A program made the translations under genes and the position numbers. Positions 53,480 through 64,000 of a stretch of DNA of 64,000 nt are shown one piece after another (position 1 is the first letter of the stretch; the number at the start of each line of letters is the position of its first letter). This stretch comes from Triatoma infestans. Lineage: Eukaryota > Arthropoda > Insecta > Hemiptera > Reduviidae. The stretch spans positions 62,001 to 126,000 of the forward strand of contig JAAEAF010001513.1 of the NCBI GenBank assembly GCA_011037195.1, read 5' to 3'. The notes beneath the pieces were generated by a model. The model saw nothing but the letters and a program-made list of their open reading frames with translations, did not search any database and was not told the DNA's origin.

Positions 53480-53900
53480 CAGAAGAGTGAAAATTCCGTA
53501 ATTCAAAAAGTGAAATTCCGTAAAACTAGATAAAAATCATTGTTTTAGGGAATAATCAAAGGAAATCGTTACAAAATAGTCGTTTTCGAGAAAATTCCAA
53601 AAACTCAAAAACCTACTCTATAACGTTGTACTTCTGGTTAACCGATTTTTTTGAAATTTGGAATTTTAACAACAGTTCAAATGTATATTAATATTATATA
53701 GGTATTAGAACCATATAATGTGCTGAAGTGGTACTTTATAGGAAAGCTAATACACCAATACTCAAACACACACATAAATATATATACATTCGCACACATA
53801 TACTGGTCATTTCCTAAAAACCTTTTTTCTTACTCAGCTGGAACCTCAAAACATGTATTTCCGGTGAAAACTCAATTTCGACAATTAAATGACTTACTGA
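53480..53900 (-). repeat. Family A copy, reversed
   Basis: GGAAATCGTTACAAAATAGT, TTGTACTTCTGGTTAACCGA, AATGTATATTAATATTATAT, the CA-rich site, CTTACTCAGCTGGAACCTCA, TATTTCCGGTGAAAACTCAA. Confidence 0.8.
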
Positions 53901-54880
53901 CTAGGAAGTATGAGGAAGTAAACAATTCACAGTTTCCTAGAAAAAGGTTTCAAATTAAAAAGTAATAGGCCTATTTTTTTATATGTGGAGCTAGTATATA
54001 GAAGTACATGTATTGATTGCATTTTAGCCGGACTTCCTGTTCCTCTCTACCTGACCCCTATACCTCTTCGTTCTCATATACTACCACATCGGTTCTTTTC
54101 TTTATTCCCCAGACCTTACAACAACTCATCATTAATAATATCCGAAAACGGGCCGGTCTACTATTGCAGCTTGCAATAGAGTGTGTGCCTGTCCAATAAA
54201 AGCAAGATGTGTAAAAACTGCAAGGGTAAATTAAAAGTTAATCTATTCTAGAGGATCTAGTTCTCGCTCCCTCTCCCACGTGAGAGATATCTTTCTTTTG
54301 TACTAGATGCTGAAGTGGAGGACCAGTGAGGAATGGTAGAAAGAGAGATTACAAATGAATAAAAAATAGCAAAACCCTTTCTATCCGATGAACAAATCTA
54401 TGTTTAATTTTAGGACATGATTAAATTTTTAAAAATATCTCGTTTTTATTTCCTCTCTCTTGCCTGCCGTCTAAACAATGATATACATTATTTTTGCTAC
54501 TAACTGTTTCAGTAATTTTGGACCTGTATTTTTCCTTGTTTATCTGTAGCTATTTATATTATAATGTAATTAATTTAGTAAGACCATTTACTTTCAAAGC
54601 GCTTTACATTACAAAAGGAAAGTATTTGTAACAAAAGTACACCACCACCGTATGCTATGTAATCAGCTGTAATCACCACTGTATGGATTTCTTTCATTAA
54701 CATTCCATTTTTATAAAGCTGTACAGAATGACGCTGTTTGGTGATGTTGAAATGAATGTCCAAACTACTGCGCGACAGTATCCGTAGTATGACCAGACAT
54801 GGTAGCTAATCTAGTGTGGGAATCAGCGGAATGCCTCGGACACCTACAGACAGCTACGGGAGCCGGCCTTCCAAGTCTAG
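53901..54880. other. No gene recognised
   Basis: Mixed AT-rich DNA. The part at about 54000-54230 is less AT-rich but shows no domain. No LTR matching the sequence after the Gypsy pol is seen here. Confidence 0.35.
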
Positions 54881-54892
54881 GGAGTGATTGAA

Positions 54893-55860
54893 GTGGAGCT
54901 GGCACTCGGGAGCACGCACCTGCAGGCCAGGCTACTAGTTGCCGACATCAAAGTTGAATGCATCATGGGCTTGGACATGATGCGAAAGTATGCAGTACCG
55001 ACTGCTGGTCGACGGGGAGGAAGTGGAGCTGGTCAGTCAAGCGGTAGGTAGTAGCACCCCTAGGCGGAAAAATGGATCAGGAAGAAAGGGCATAGAAAGC
55101 GGAACACGACCACGAGGAACAAGAAGAGGACCACACCGGGACACTAAGCACAGACTCCGCCCTCCTGAGAGACAGGTGGGCGGCACTCTTGACAGCAGAG
55201 GAGCAACGGGCACTCCGCGCACTACCGGAAGAATACGGAGACATTTTCTCGACCTTCGACGAAGACTACGCCAAACCGAGGTGACAGTGCACAGGATAAA
55301 CACGGGAGATGCTGCCCCTATTCGGCAAGCCGTCAGGCCCATGCCGTGGGTCAAACGCGAGGCACTCCAGAAACTCCAAGGGGTGATCGAACTGTCCAGT
55401 CGCCCCTGGTGCGCGCCTGTGGTATTAGTCCGGAAGAAGGATGGGACCCTACGATTTTGCGTGGACTACCGCAAATTGAATAGCGTCGCCAAAAAAGATA
55501 GCTACCCTCACCCAGGATTGACGACACCTGGGACACGCTGAACGGATCCTCATGGTTCTCCACACTGGACCTGAAGAGCGGCTACTGGCAGATCGCCTTA
55601 CGCCTCGAAGATCGAGAGAAGACTGCGTTCTTTACTGTTATGCCGTTCGGAATCTGCAATGCACCCGCCACATTCGAGTATCTAATGGAAACCGTGCTGC
55701 GAGGGTTGTTGGGGCGTGTTTGCCTCGTTTATTTGGATGACGGAGTAGTACTGAGGCGATCCGTTGCAGAGCACCTAACAAACCTACGGGAGGTCTTTCA
55801 ACGGCTGCGGGCTGCCAAGCTGAAGCTCAACCCCAAAAAGTGCCGCCTACTCTAGCGGGA
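54893..55860 (+). pseudogene. Gypsy protease end and reverse transcriptase
   Basis: Protease C-terminus: LLVADIKVECIMGLDMMRKY, matching 'V.VADI.D.CILGLDFL'. RT: WCAPVVLVRKKDGTLRFCVD with YRKLN (motif 1-2), then across a frameshift LDLKSGYWQIAL, FTVMPFGICNAPATFEYLME, and the active site YLDD at 55730-55741. A TAG follows at about 55854 (LNPKKCRLL-stop). The 'FLGFC' end of the connection (about 55970) is joined directly to integrase sequence. Confidence 0.85.
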
Positions 55861-55984
55861 GGCTAGGTATTTGAGCCATATCATCCCCGAGGCCGGCGTG
55901 TCCACGGACCCAGAAATACTCCGTGTAGTGCAGGATTTGCCCCCGCCACGAAACACCAAGGAGCTACGCCAATTTCTTGGATTC

Positions 55985-57271
55985 TGTACAACTGGGTACC
56001 CAAGACAACTAAGGCAGGCACAACAGAACGACCGAGAGCTGGGGAAACTCTTGCAGGAAATAGAGAGTGGCCAGGGCCGCCCCGCTTGGGCGGTTATCTC
56101 GGATCGCAGCGCAGATTACAAGGCCTACTGGGCCCAATGGGACTCCTTGGTGGTAGAAGAGGGCATGCTATGGCGAGCCTGGGAATCTGTGGATGGCCGC
56201 CAATACGGCTGCAAACGTTGGTGCCCCAGGGGCTGATCGCCGAAGTCCTAGCCGAGATGCATGATGGAGTTTCAGAGGGGCCACTTGGGGGCTGACAAGA
56301 ACGCTACAGAAAGTGAGAGAGAAGTTCTACTGGGTGCTATGCCGAGAGGATGTAGAGCGATAGTGCCGCAGCTGCGAGGGCGAAATCAAGCAGTATAACG
56401 TGGGCGCACCGTTCTAGCAAATTGGAATGGATATTGCCGGCCTGTTCCGGAGGAGTCGATTGGGGAAAGGTATCTTCTCATCGTGGTGGACTACTTCACC
56501 AGTGGCCGGAAGCATACTCCCTTCCAGACCAAGAGGCGGCCACAGTCGCACGGGCTCTGGTCACAAACCTTTTCACTCGGTTCGCTATCCCACTAGAAGT
56601 GCACACTGACCAGGGACGAAACTTTCCAGTCGCCTGGATGACCGAATTATGCATAATATTAGGAGCGAAGAAGACGAGGTCGACTCCGCTCCATCCGCAG
56701 TCGGACGGCTTAGGGAGGGCATGGTGGGCACTCTGACAGGTTACCTGAAGGAAAACGTGGGCCGGACACAGCAGGACTGGGACGAACGAGTGCTCCTATT
56801 TTTGATAGCCTACCGGGCAGCCACCTATGCCAGCACCGGTTCACTCCAGCCAGCCTTCTGCTTGGCCGGGAGATACGTCTGTCGGCCGTTCTTCTCTTCG
56901 ACACGGCACCCACAACACTATGACGGAGTATGCCAGCCTCCTTAAGGAGAGACTGGAGGAGACACACCATCAGGCCCGACAGCAGATCCGGATGGCTACA
57001 GGTCAACTCCAGTGGATTCCAACCAGGTGACCGGGTGTGGCTATATAACCCGCGCTGCAGGAGGGGGTATGCCCCGAAACTACAGGCGCCGTGGACAGGC
57101 CCATATGAGGTGGTAACGCGCCTGAATGATGTGGTTTACCGGATACGGACGCAACAACGCCACCTGAAAGTAGTACACCTCGACCGATTGGCCCAGTATA
57201 AGACCGACCCCCACTCGGGCCAAGTGAGTGTTAAAGAGGGGAGTGGTGTTGTATCCAGGCAATACAATTAA
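55985..57271 (+). pseudogene. Gypsy integrase, decayed
   Basis: An N-terminal linker (QNDRELGKLLQEIESGQG) and the HHCC finger (EMHDG, GHLGA equivalent, later two Cys) are spread over frames around 56220-56390. Core: MDIAG (first Asp, 56427), RYLLIVVDYFT equivalent, VHTDQGRNF (second Asp, about 56610), then TPLHPQSDG with the Glu region degraded. The C-terminal domain is the best kept: FQPGDRVWLYNPRCRRGYAP, KLQAPWTGPYEVV, LNDVVYRIRTQ, KVVHLDRLAQY, to TAA 57269-57271. At least four frame changes are needed. Confidence 0.8.
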
Positions 57272-57384
57272 ACACAAATCATATGTGTTCATTATTAACA
57301 TTTTAACAAAATCACATGGCGAGGTTTTGTGAATAGATTCCGGGTTGTGAACTTTTGAATTTATACAGTAATTTATATTTGTTT

Positions 57385-57690
57385 TTATGAGATTTTGGTT
57401 GTATTATTAATAAAGGAGATTTTGGTTGTGTATTATTAATAAAGGAGATTTTGGTTGTATTATTAATAAAGAAGATTTTGGTTGTATTATTAATAAAGGA
57501 GATTTTGGTTGTATTATTAATAAAGAAGATTTTGGTTGTATTATTAATAAAGGAGATTTTGGTTGTAATAATAAAGAGCTTTGGTTGTATTATTAATAAA
57601 GGAGATTTTGGTTGTGTATTATTAATAAGAAGATTTTGGTTGTATTATTAATAAAGGAGATTTTGGTTGTATATAAATAAAGGAGATTTT
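57385..57690 (+). repeat. Minisatellite, 27-bp unit
   Basis: Unit GGAGATTTTGGTTGTATTAT followed by TAATAAA, about eleven copies with small indels and a GGAG/GAAG alternation. Each unit contains AATAAA. 27 is a multiple of three, which creates a meaningless IKKILVVLL-type frame. Confidence 0.9.
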
Positions 57691-58060
57691 GCTCTCTACC
57701 ATCATTATTATTATCATTATCATCTAGAGTAGAACAATATATATATATACTTATATTTGCAAATATATTAGATATATATTATATTGTATATACAGCAATA
57801 CTTATTATATCTATATACAAATATATATTATATCTATTTATTTATATATATTAAATATTTTATTACATAATAATATATTTATTCTATATATTAGTAAATA
57901 ATTATATATATATTATATGTATATACAGCAATTATATTATATATATATTACAAATATATTTATATATATTTATTATATATATTAAATATATTTATTACCT
58001 CTATTACATATATTTATTATATATATTTATAAATATATATATATCTATATAATAACAGTA
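57691..58060. repeat. AT-only low-complexity tract
   Basis: Over 300 bases of TATATA-rich sequence with about 110-bp quasi-repeats built on ATATATTATAT and CAGCAAT. Confidence 0.7.
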
Positions 58061-58479
58061 AAAAGAAGCACAGGAAAGTATGAAAAGCTTTAGCCGTAGA
58101 GCTTTTTCATTTTAATACATTTCAGTAAATATACCTGCCACTAGAAATATTCTCACGGTTAAAAATTAATTCAAACTGAACTTAATCTCTCATTTGATGG
58201 AAGTAATTAAAAAGTTTTTAGGCTAGACATAATTCTTTTAATATGCAAAATACAATAACAGTTCGTATGCAAATATAAAAACTTTTGTTATAAAACTGAA
58301 ACTGGGGATTTTAACTAAAATATTCAATAATCCGAATATTTTAAGTTATAAAACTTTGGTTTTTTAAAATTAAAGATGTTTATCACTCATATGACTTATT
58401 GCAATTCTTACAGGTCTGATTGTTAAATAATCTTCAAATGTTTACTAAATGTATGTCTGAGTACGAAAGAAATGTAGTT
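58061..58479. other. AT-rich DNA, no gene
   Basis: No feature recognised. Confidence 0.4.
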
Positions 58480-58484
58480 AGTCT

Positions 58485-59560
58485 GTGTGAGATTGTATGT
58501 GGTGTGTGCGTGTGTGTATAAAGGTTCTGGACAAAATCCATCAACCGGAAATGCCACATTATTGAATATATTTGACTTTCTCTTACTCGTAGTAAGGGGA
58601 AGTATTGAATCGTGTCAAATTTTCGATATGGAGTTTTCACCGGAAATACCCGTTTTGAGGTCCCCTGAGTCAAGGGGTCAAATATGTGGTTTTTGGAAAA
58701 TGGTCTGTGTGTGAGTGTGTGTATACAAGTGAACAGCATAGCTCAAAAAGAATCGCAGAAAGTACAAACTTGATATTTCGTTTAGGTATCATCATGGGAT
58801 CAGACAGTAAGTTATGTGTCAAAATTCCTCAACCGGAAGTACTACCATTCTAAATAATTTTTTCACTTTTTCGCGATTTTCTCAAAAACGGCTGTGACGA
58901 TTTTCTTCAAATTTCGTGTATCAACTAAGCATACAAAGATCTATAACTTTTATTCAAAACATTTCTCTGGGAAAATTCATTTAAGGTCACTTTAGGGGGA
59001 AGGTGGGACTAGGTTTTCCTCTAAAGTGCTATTACAGCTACAGTTCGGTCATCTAAATTACAATTAAACGTTTTGTTGAAATTCCGAGTTTGAAAAATCG
59101 GATGACCGGAAGTGCGTTTATTTTACCACTTTATTAAATAATTTTTTCCCTTTTTCGCAATTTTCTCAGAAATGGCTCCGACGATTTTCTTCAAACTTCC
59201 TATATAAAGTACACATACAAAGATCTACAACTTTTATTTAACACATTTCTCTGGGAAAATTTATTTAAGGGCACTTTTGGAGGTGGGATGGGGTTATGTT
59301 TTTCTCTAAAGTGCTATCAATGGTTGATTATACAATTATACCATCCAAATCAAATTAATTAGAAATAAATAGATGGCCAAAATTCGAGTTTCAAGAAAAT
59401 TAGTAAACCGGAAGTGCGCTTTTACTGAACAGTTTTTTCAGTTTTCGACAAATTTCATTAATTTTGGTACACTAACTATAAAATTTGTCAATTACAATTT
59501 TGAGAACTGGAATAAGAGAAAGTTGTGTGAGTGTTTCACACCAGATTTTCTTTTTTACTT
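58485..59560 (+). repeat. Family A copy showing internal unit repetition
   Basis: A short piece (58485-58570) abuts a new head, GACTTTCTCTTACTCGTAGT at 58570. After GAGGTCCCCTGAGTCAAGGG and the TG site, three internal units follow, opening AACCGGAAGT at 58831, GACCGGAAGTGCG at 59104 and AACCGGAAGTGCG at 59405. The unit spacing is 274 and 300 bases. It ends AATAAGAGAAAGTTGTGTGA, GTGTTTCACACCAGATTTTC. The tail is followed directly by the next head, so copies can sit in tandem. Confidence 0.9.
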
Positions 59561-59650
59561 TCTCGTACTCCTAGTTTTCACCGAAAATCATGTTTTGGGG
59601 ACCCTCAATAAAAAAAATGTTTTCAGCCAATGGTCTGTATATTATATATA
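59561..59650 (+). repeat. Family A head, interrupted by LTR-like insert
   Basis: TTACTTTCTCGTACTCCTAG, TCACCGAAAATCATGTTTTG, AGCCAATGGTCTGTATATTA; continues at about 60040 with the TG run and ACAGAATGGGTATCTCAAAA. Confidence 0.85.
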
Positions 59651-59651
59651 T

Positions 59652-60033
59652 TGTAATGCAGCCGGTGGTGCCATCTAGAAGAGAAGGAAGGTACCTCAGG
59701 TTCTCCTAGTGGCCGCTGGGAAGCGCTGGCGGCGCTCTAGCTCTCTCTGGAAGAATCGAGAAATTCTAGAAGATTCTCCACCGGTATAAATAGTGGGACA
59801 ACAGAGAGTCTAAGAGAGTTTCCAGTTACAAACGAAGTGTACGTTTGTGGAAAGTGTATAAAAAGTGAACAAAGTAAACTTTTGTGGTTTAAACTGTGAA
59901 GTACTTATTATTAAGTGTTGTATTTTGTAATTTATTGTGTATTACAATAAATTGGTGTTTTCATTATTGAAGTTTAGGGTACTTTATTATACGAACCCAC
60001 TTAAAACTAGTTGCAGTAGCTAGTTTAGAGGGA
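59652..60033 (+). mobile_element. Probable solo LTR
   Basis: A roughly 380-bp non-coding insert in family A with LTR-like signals in order: TG start (TGTAATGCAGCC), GC-rich U3 (CGCTGGCGGCGCTCTAGCTC), TATA box TATAAATA at 59785-59792, and AATAAA at 59946-59951 followed by GT-rich sequence. Near the 3' end is a small hairpin (AAACTAG/CTAGTTT, about 60005-60027). The 3' boundary is unclear: TTGCA at 60011-60015 would give a canonical CA end but lacks a matching duplication; an end at 60033 would leave AT-rich duplicates. It does not resemble the sequence after the Gypsy pol. Confidence 0.5.
59785..59792 (+). promoter_or_regulatory. TATA box of LTR-like element
   Basis: GGTATAAATAGTGGG, about 160 bases before AATAAA, fits a Pol II core promoter. 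Confidence 0.5.
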
Positions 60034-60039
60034 AATATA

Positions 60040-60041
60040 TA

Positions 60042-60078
<37 letters not shown>

Positions 60079-60770
60079 ACAGAATGGGTATCTCAAAAAG
60101 TCGCAAGGAGCACAAATTTTGTATTCCATGAAGGCACAAACACCGCATCAGACACGAAGATTTCTGCCAAAATCCATCAACCAGAAGTGTGACTTTACTG
60201 AATGTTTTTTCGTTTTTCGTAATTTCCAAAACGGCTCCAACGATTTTCTTCAATTTTCGTGTAATATCTATTCACATATATACCTATCACTTTTATTTGT
60301 AACATTTTTCTCGGGAAAATTGATTTGAGTAGCGCTATGCTTTCCTATAAACTATCTTTTAACTTTAAAATATGGTTTACCGGAAGTGCAATTTCTTAGA
60401 TAGGTTTTTGTTTTTTGGAATTTTGACGGAAACGGTTAAATGATTTTTTTTTAACTTTGAATCCTTGCTGCTTGTATGGAGGTACGTATCGTGTCGCTTT
60501 TATTTGAAACATTTTTCTGAAAAAAATCGATTTTAGATGGGTAACTGGAGGTCTATCAGTTAGTTTAAATTAAAATTTGCACAAGTTTTATTAGTTTTGA
60601 CAGAGAGCGCTCCACGTAAGCCGCTCAAGTATTCAAGTAAAATCCCTACCATCATTTTAATGGCTAGCTCAATTAAACATGTAAACGTTGCAATTTTAAA
60701 GAAAATTTCTTGATTAAATTGTATTGATTAGAGTGATCCTAGTCGTGTGAGTGGTTCACAAATATCCGGT
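60040..60770 (+). repeat. Family A copy, rest, with tail trace
   Basis: A TG run (60042-60075), CTCAAAAAGTCGCAAGGAGC, AGACACGAAGATTTCTGCCA, CCAGAAGTGTGACTTTACTG, TACCGGAAGTGCAATTTCTT, and finally AGTCGTGTGAGTGGTTCACA. Confidence 0.85.
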
Positions 60771-62375
60771 CGGGAAAATCCAGTTTCTTTTAGAAAGTAA
60801 TGTAGGTCCTCGAGTTCTATACCTTCACTGTATAGAATAGAACACTAATAGAACAGTTTTTTTAAGGGAATTAGAATAAAATGTTATATCCTGGAGGTGG
60901 TCAGGCATACTTCCGCTGGAAATTTGTAATGAAAATTTCCTTTGTCCATTAGTAAGTTCCGCCTTTTGAAAGAATGATGAAACCTGAGGGAACACTTTCT
61001 TCGAGTTTGAATTCTCTCCTGCTTTGACAAATTCATTTTTGTTCCAGTTTCATCTGGTCGGCTTTACCGTTAGTGTTTACCTTATCGTGTCTATGGGTGC
61101 ATTTTCCCGCTTTTAACGCTTCACTGCATTCCGCTAAAACGTGTCTGGCACGACACGGAGATACACTACATTGTACGCATCTGTTGCGGTGTGCGATTCC
61201 CATCCACCGATTAAGATTAATTAGGTTAGTAAAGTGTTTTGGAAGGCATTTAGATAAAATTTAATCATCTTTGGCGACCATTCATATCAGAAGCCTTCCA
61301 TCCAAGATAAATGGGACTGCAGAAGTCTCCTACTAATGTCCAAACATGCTGTGACTTTAGAAAACTTCAAAGTCATGAAGATAAACATTTTTTACCTGTC
61401 TCAACTCTCTTTCCTCTGTTTGTACCCGACAAGGATTGAATATAAATTCATAGTTATTAATGAAAATATATGATATAAAACAGTATGATTTCGGTGAAAG
61501 ATTATTTAAATTACTTCTTAATAAAAGTTAATAAAAAGATAAATAAATAATTATAATAAATAAAAAAGATCTGACAACAATTATAATTATTACATTTAAA
61601 TCGATATGTCGATACAATGATGTAAAATATTTGCGGTCACTATTTTTGATTTGTAATCTTCTACTTCCTTGTATTTCTTGTGCAGTACAATTGTCAGGAA
61701 TGTTCTTTAGAATAAGAAGAAGTTATAAAACAAAAGTGCCACTACAATCTCTAGTGAATTTTCTTTGTTTCTTTTTGTTTTCTTCCTTAATTTTATCAAC
61801 ACCAGTTGTTCTTTTCTTTTGGAAAAGTAAAATTTACTTTACTCTTAAAAGAAAGAAAAAGAGTACCCCAAAGTAGTAGAGAATGCTCCAGTAGTTACGC
61901 CTTACTTGCCATGAAAAGCAACAAAGAGGAGGTTCTTCAGCCGACTGGCATCCTTATCTCTTAGCCATTAAATCAACAGGGGCCTACCTTCTATTTTTTT
62001 TTTCAGCTATCCATTTTTATCTACAATTTATTCTTCTCAAAAATATCTGAAAAATGTTCAAAACTAAAGCTTTCCAAAAGTGAAGAGATCGGCTTTCAAA
62101 CGTCAAACCACTTTCTCTTACTGCATTTACTGAAATACTAATGTTCTTCAAACTTAAAATTGTTACCAACTATTAATTTGCCCTTATTATCATGAGTTGG
62201 AAGCAATTGGGAGCTGTACATGTCACCCCGTTTTTTGTTTTTTTTTTGGACCTGCCAGAATGTGATTACATAGTAGACAGCATGACAGCGTCATCACCAC
62301 GCTCTAAAAATACTATTTGTACAATTTAGAGGTTAACCTGATATCACAGCGTTCATGAATTCCATTTAAAGTCAA
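60771..62375. other. Single-copy DNA, no gene identified
   Basis: Includes GC-balanced sequence at 61040-61260 with a perfect short hairpin, CGTGTC-TGGCAC-GACACG (about 61139-61156). Frames at 61073-61264 and 61631-61876 (+) show no domain. The rest is AT-rich. Confidence 0.35.
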
Positions 62376-62379
62376 TTTT

Positions 62380-62600
62380 TCCATACAAAAAATGTTTCAA
62401 ATAAAAGTGTTCAGTTCGCTTCGGTGCAGTTGGCCGTTTCCAAGTTTTAAAAGAAACTTTGTAACCGTTTTCGACAAAATTCCCCCCTCCAAATAAAAAT
62501 CGTGAAAAACCGGAAAAAGCCATTCACGAAAGTCTACTTCCTTCTCTTTTTCGTTTTTGAGGTCATTTGTTCATTCACACACATATAGACCATTCACTGA
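62380..62600 (-). repeat. Family A copy, reversed
   Basis: AATGTTTCAAATAAAAGTGT, AAGAAACTTTGTAACCGTTT, AGACCATTCACTGAAAACAT. It meets the next copy head to head. Confidence 0.75.
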
Positions 62601-62604
62601 AAAC

Positions 62605-63080
62605 ATTTTTACTTTCTCTTACATCCTAGAAAAAGGAAGTATTTCCATCGTGTCAAATGTTCAAAATTGAGTTTTCACTTTAAAAAACATGTTTTGAAGG
62701 CCCCCTGAGTACGATAAAATTATTTTTAGCGAATGATATTGTGTGTGTGTGAACGAAATATCTTAAAAACGTAAAAAGTTCAAACTTGGCAATCCGTATA
62801 ACTACTACCATCGTATCTGATACGGAAGTTTCGAGCAAAATCTATCAACAGAAAATGCGACTTTACTGCATGTTTTTTCAGTTTTTTGCGATTTCCTCGA
62901 AAACGGCTTCTACGATTTTCTTAAAACTTGGTATACTAACTATGCATATAAGTACCTATCACTTATATTTGAAATATTTTCCAAGGAAAAACTTATTTTC
63001 GGCTAATTCTGTGGGTGCGTCAGTTAGATTAATATTAAACTGCTACTACAAGCTTTACTAATTAAGGCAGAGGGCACTGC
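62605..63080 (+). repeat. Family A copy
   Basis: TTACTTTCTCTTACATCCTA, GAAGTATTTCCATCGTGTCA, AAGGCCCCCTGAGTACGATA, AAACGGCTTCTACGATTTTC, CCTATCACTTATATTTGAAA. Confidence 0.85.
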
Positions 63081-63354
63081 CATATAAATTACATCAAATA
63101 TTCATCATATGCCTATGTAGCTTTTATCCCCCCAATGTCCCCCCTAATTTATTTCCGCTGGTAGTCTGTCGGTTTGTCTACAGTATCCTGAAATATCTTT
63201 CAGCTCCAACCCTCCCAGGCAGTCCTGCGAGAGTGATGCCCTCCCAAATACGCGAAACCTAGTACCAGCGAAACGGGGACACTAAAATAAATAGTGACAC
63301 ACCGTTTCTCTAACTCCATCATCACAGTTCTGACATATTGAATAGACGAATATT

Positions 63355-63600
63355 CATTATAACCCCTGCCACCTTGGGGGGGGGGGCAAGCCCAACTAAA
63401 TGATTGTAAACATTATAATTTTAATGTTTGCTCTTTATTTCCATTAAATTTTATTAATTGGGGTAAGAGAAAGTCGTATGAAAGGATGTGTTCGTGCCAG
63501 ATTTTTAGAATTTTAATTCACTCTTTCTCCAAATTTGGAATTACCACTTAGTTTAGTTGGCATAAACTTGTATAAGTGCAGGATGTGGAAGAGTACGTTT
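63355..63600 (+). repeat. Family A tail region
   Basis: CTTGGGGGGGGGGGCAAGCC (the G-run site) and AATTGGGGTAAGAGAAAGTC, TGTTCGTGCCAGATTTTTAG. Confidence 0.75.
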
Positions 63601-63654
63601 ACTGCATTCTCGCTCGTATCGAGCTACAAAAATACTACCCGTCCAGTTTAAAAT

Positions 63655-64000
63655 AAAACTGATTGATAATAGAAGTTCAATTAGCATCCCAAGTTTAATG
63701 AATATCTGTGGAGCCGTTTACTAGAAAATATTAAAAAACGAAAAAAATCTGTTAAGTAAAGCGGTGCTACGGTTGACTGATTTTGTCCAAACGTGCATTT
63801 TGTGGTAATGGAACGAACCATCAAGTTTGAACTTCTATGTATGATTTTTTTCCCTTTTTCAGTAATGCTGACCACACACAAAAACACACACACATACACA
63901 GAATCAATTTCTAAAAACCACTTTATTGGACTTTGAGGGGATACATATTTCCGGTGAAAACTCGATATCGGAAGTTTGACACGATCACAATACCTCCACT
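63655..64000 (-). repeat. Family A copy, reversed, runs off the window
   Basis: GTGGAGCCGTTTACTAGAAA, ACGGTTGACTGATTTTGTCC, CCATCAAGTTTGAACTTCTA, the CA site, CCGGTGAAAACTCGATATCG, GACACGATCACAATACCTCC. Confidence 0.85.

Larger units (their letters stand above)
54888..57290 (+). mobile_element. Ty3/Gypsy LTR retrotransposon pol relic
   Basis: GC-rich pol of a Gypsy element in conventional order: end of protease, reverse transcriptase, then integrase. The RNase H is removed by a deletion at about 55985. gag and the 5' LTR are absent. A purine tract AAAGAGGGGAG at 57232-57242, followed by TGTTGTATCCAGG, could mark the polypurine tract and the start of a 3' LTR, but the LTR cannot be followed because a 27-bp minisatellite begins about 130 bases later. 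Many stops and frameshifts; inactive. Confidence 0.85.

Noticed and set aside
57451..57651. Open frame with IKKILVVLL-like repeats
   Set aside because: A translation of the 27-bp minisatellite; units vary by non-triplet indels.

Overview
The window looks like repeat-rich intergenic or long-intron DNA from an arthropod, most likely an insect. The mobile elements are the mixture usual for insects: an R2-type LINE, RNase H-bearing LINEs with (TAA)n or poly(A) ends, a jockey-like LINE, mariner, Ty3/Gypsy, a Penelope-like element with a GIY-YIG domain, and tRNA-derived SINEs. A hemipteran is my guess; that is inference. There is no prokaryotic operon structure, no CRISPR array and no rRNA. I find no complete host protein-coding gene. 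Nearly every long open frame is a transposon relic or chance.

Layout. 1-5.0 kb is mostly single-copy AT-rich DNA with one CpG-rich patch near 2.40 kb. 5.0-6.6 kb holds an internally deleted R2-superclade LINE that keeps an open N-terminal zinc-finger frame. A good candidate host exon encoding a membrane anchor lies at 7734-7931 (+). A second, weaker exon candidate at 34505-34554 (+) is phase-compatible with it, and a 59-bp candidate exon lies at 20697-20755 (-). 10.6-25.5 kb holds minisatellites, SINEs and four minus-strand LINE relics. 31.1-38.7 kb has a non-autonomous TIR element, a tRNA-Glu SINE with an exact 13-bp target duplication, and a dead mariner with 30-bp TIRs and TA flanks. 39.9-53.3 kb has further LINE 3' ends, two of them with recognisable target duplications, and a Penelope relic between inverted 0.3-kb arms. 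54.9-57.3 kb is a Gypsy pol relic, followed by a 27-bp minisatellite and very AT-rich DNA. 59.65-60.03 kb looks like a solo LTR.

The dominant feature is one dispersed repeat family, called 'family A' here. More than 30 pieces occur in both orientations across the window. Its copies open with a palindrome around CTTACTG/CAGTAAG, carry 275-300-bp internal repeat units, hold a TG microsatellite and a G-run at fixed positions, and end in a conserved tail (GTAAGAGAAAGT, then GTGTTTCACACCAG). Other transposons repeatedly inserted into it, and three separate minisatellites (33, about 33 and 38 bp units) grew out of it. I cannot assign it to a named superfamily; it is the best candidate here for something undescribed.

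All calls were made by eye. Coordinates of repeat copies are approximate (tens of bases) unless terminal repeats or target duplications are quoted.
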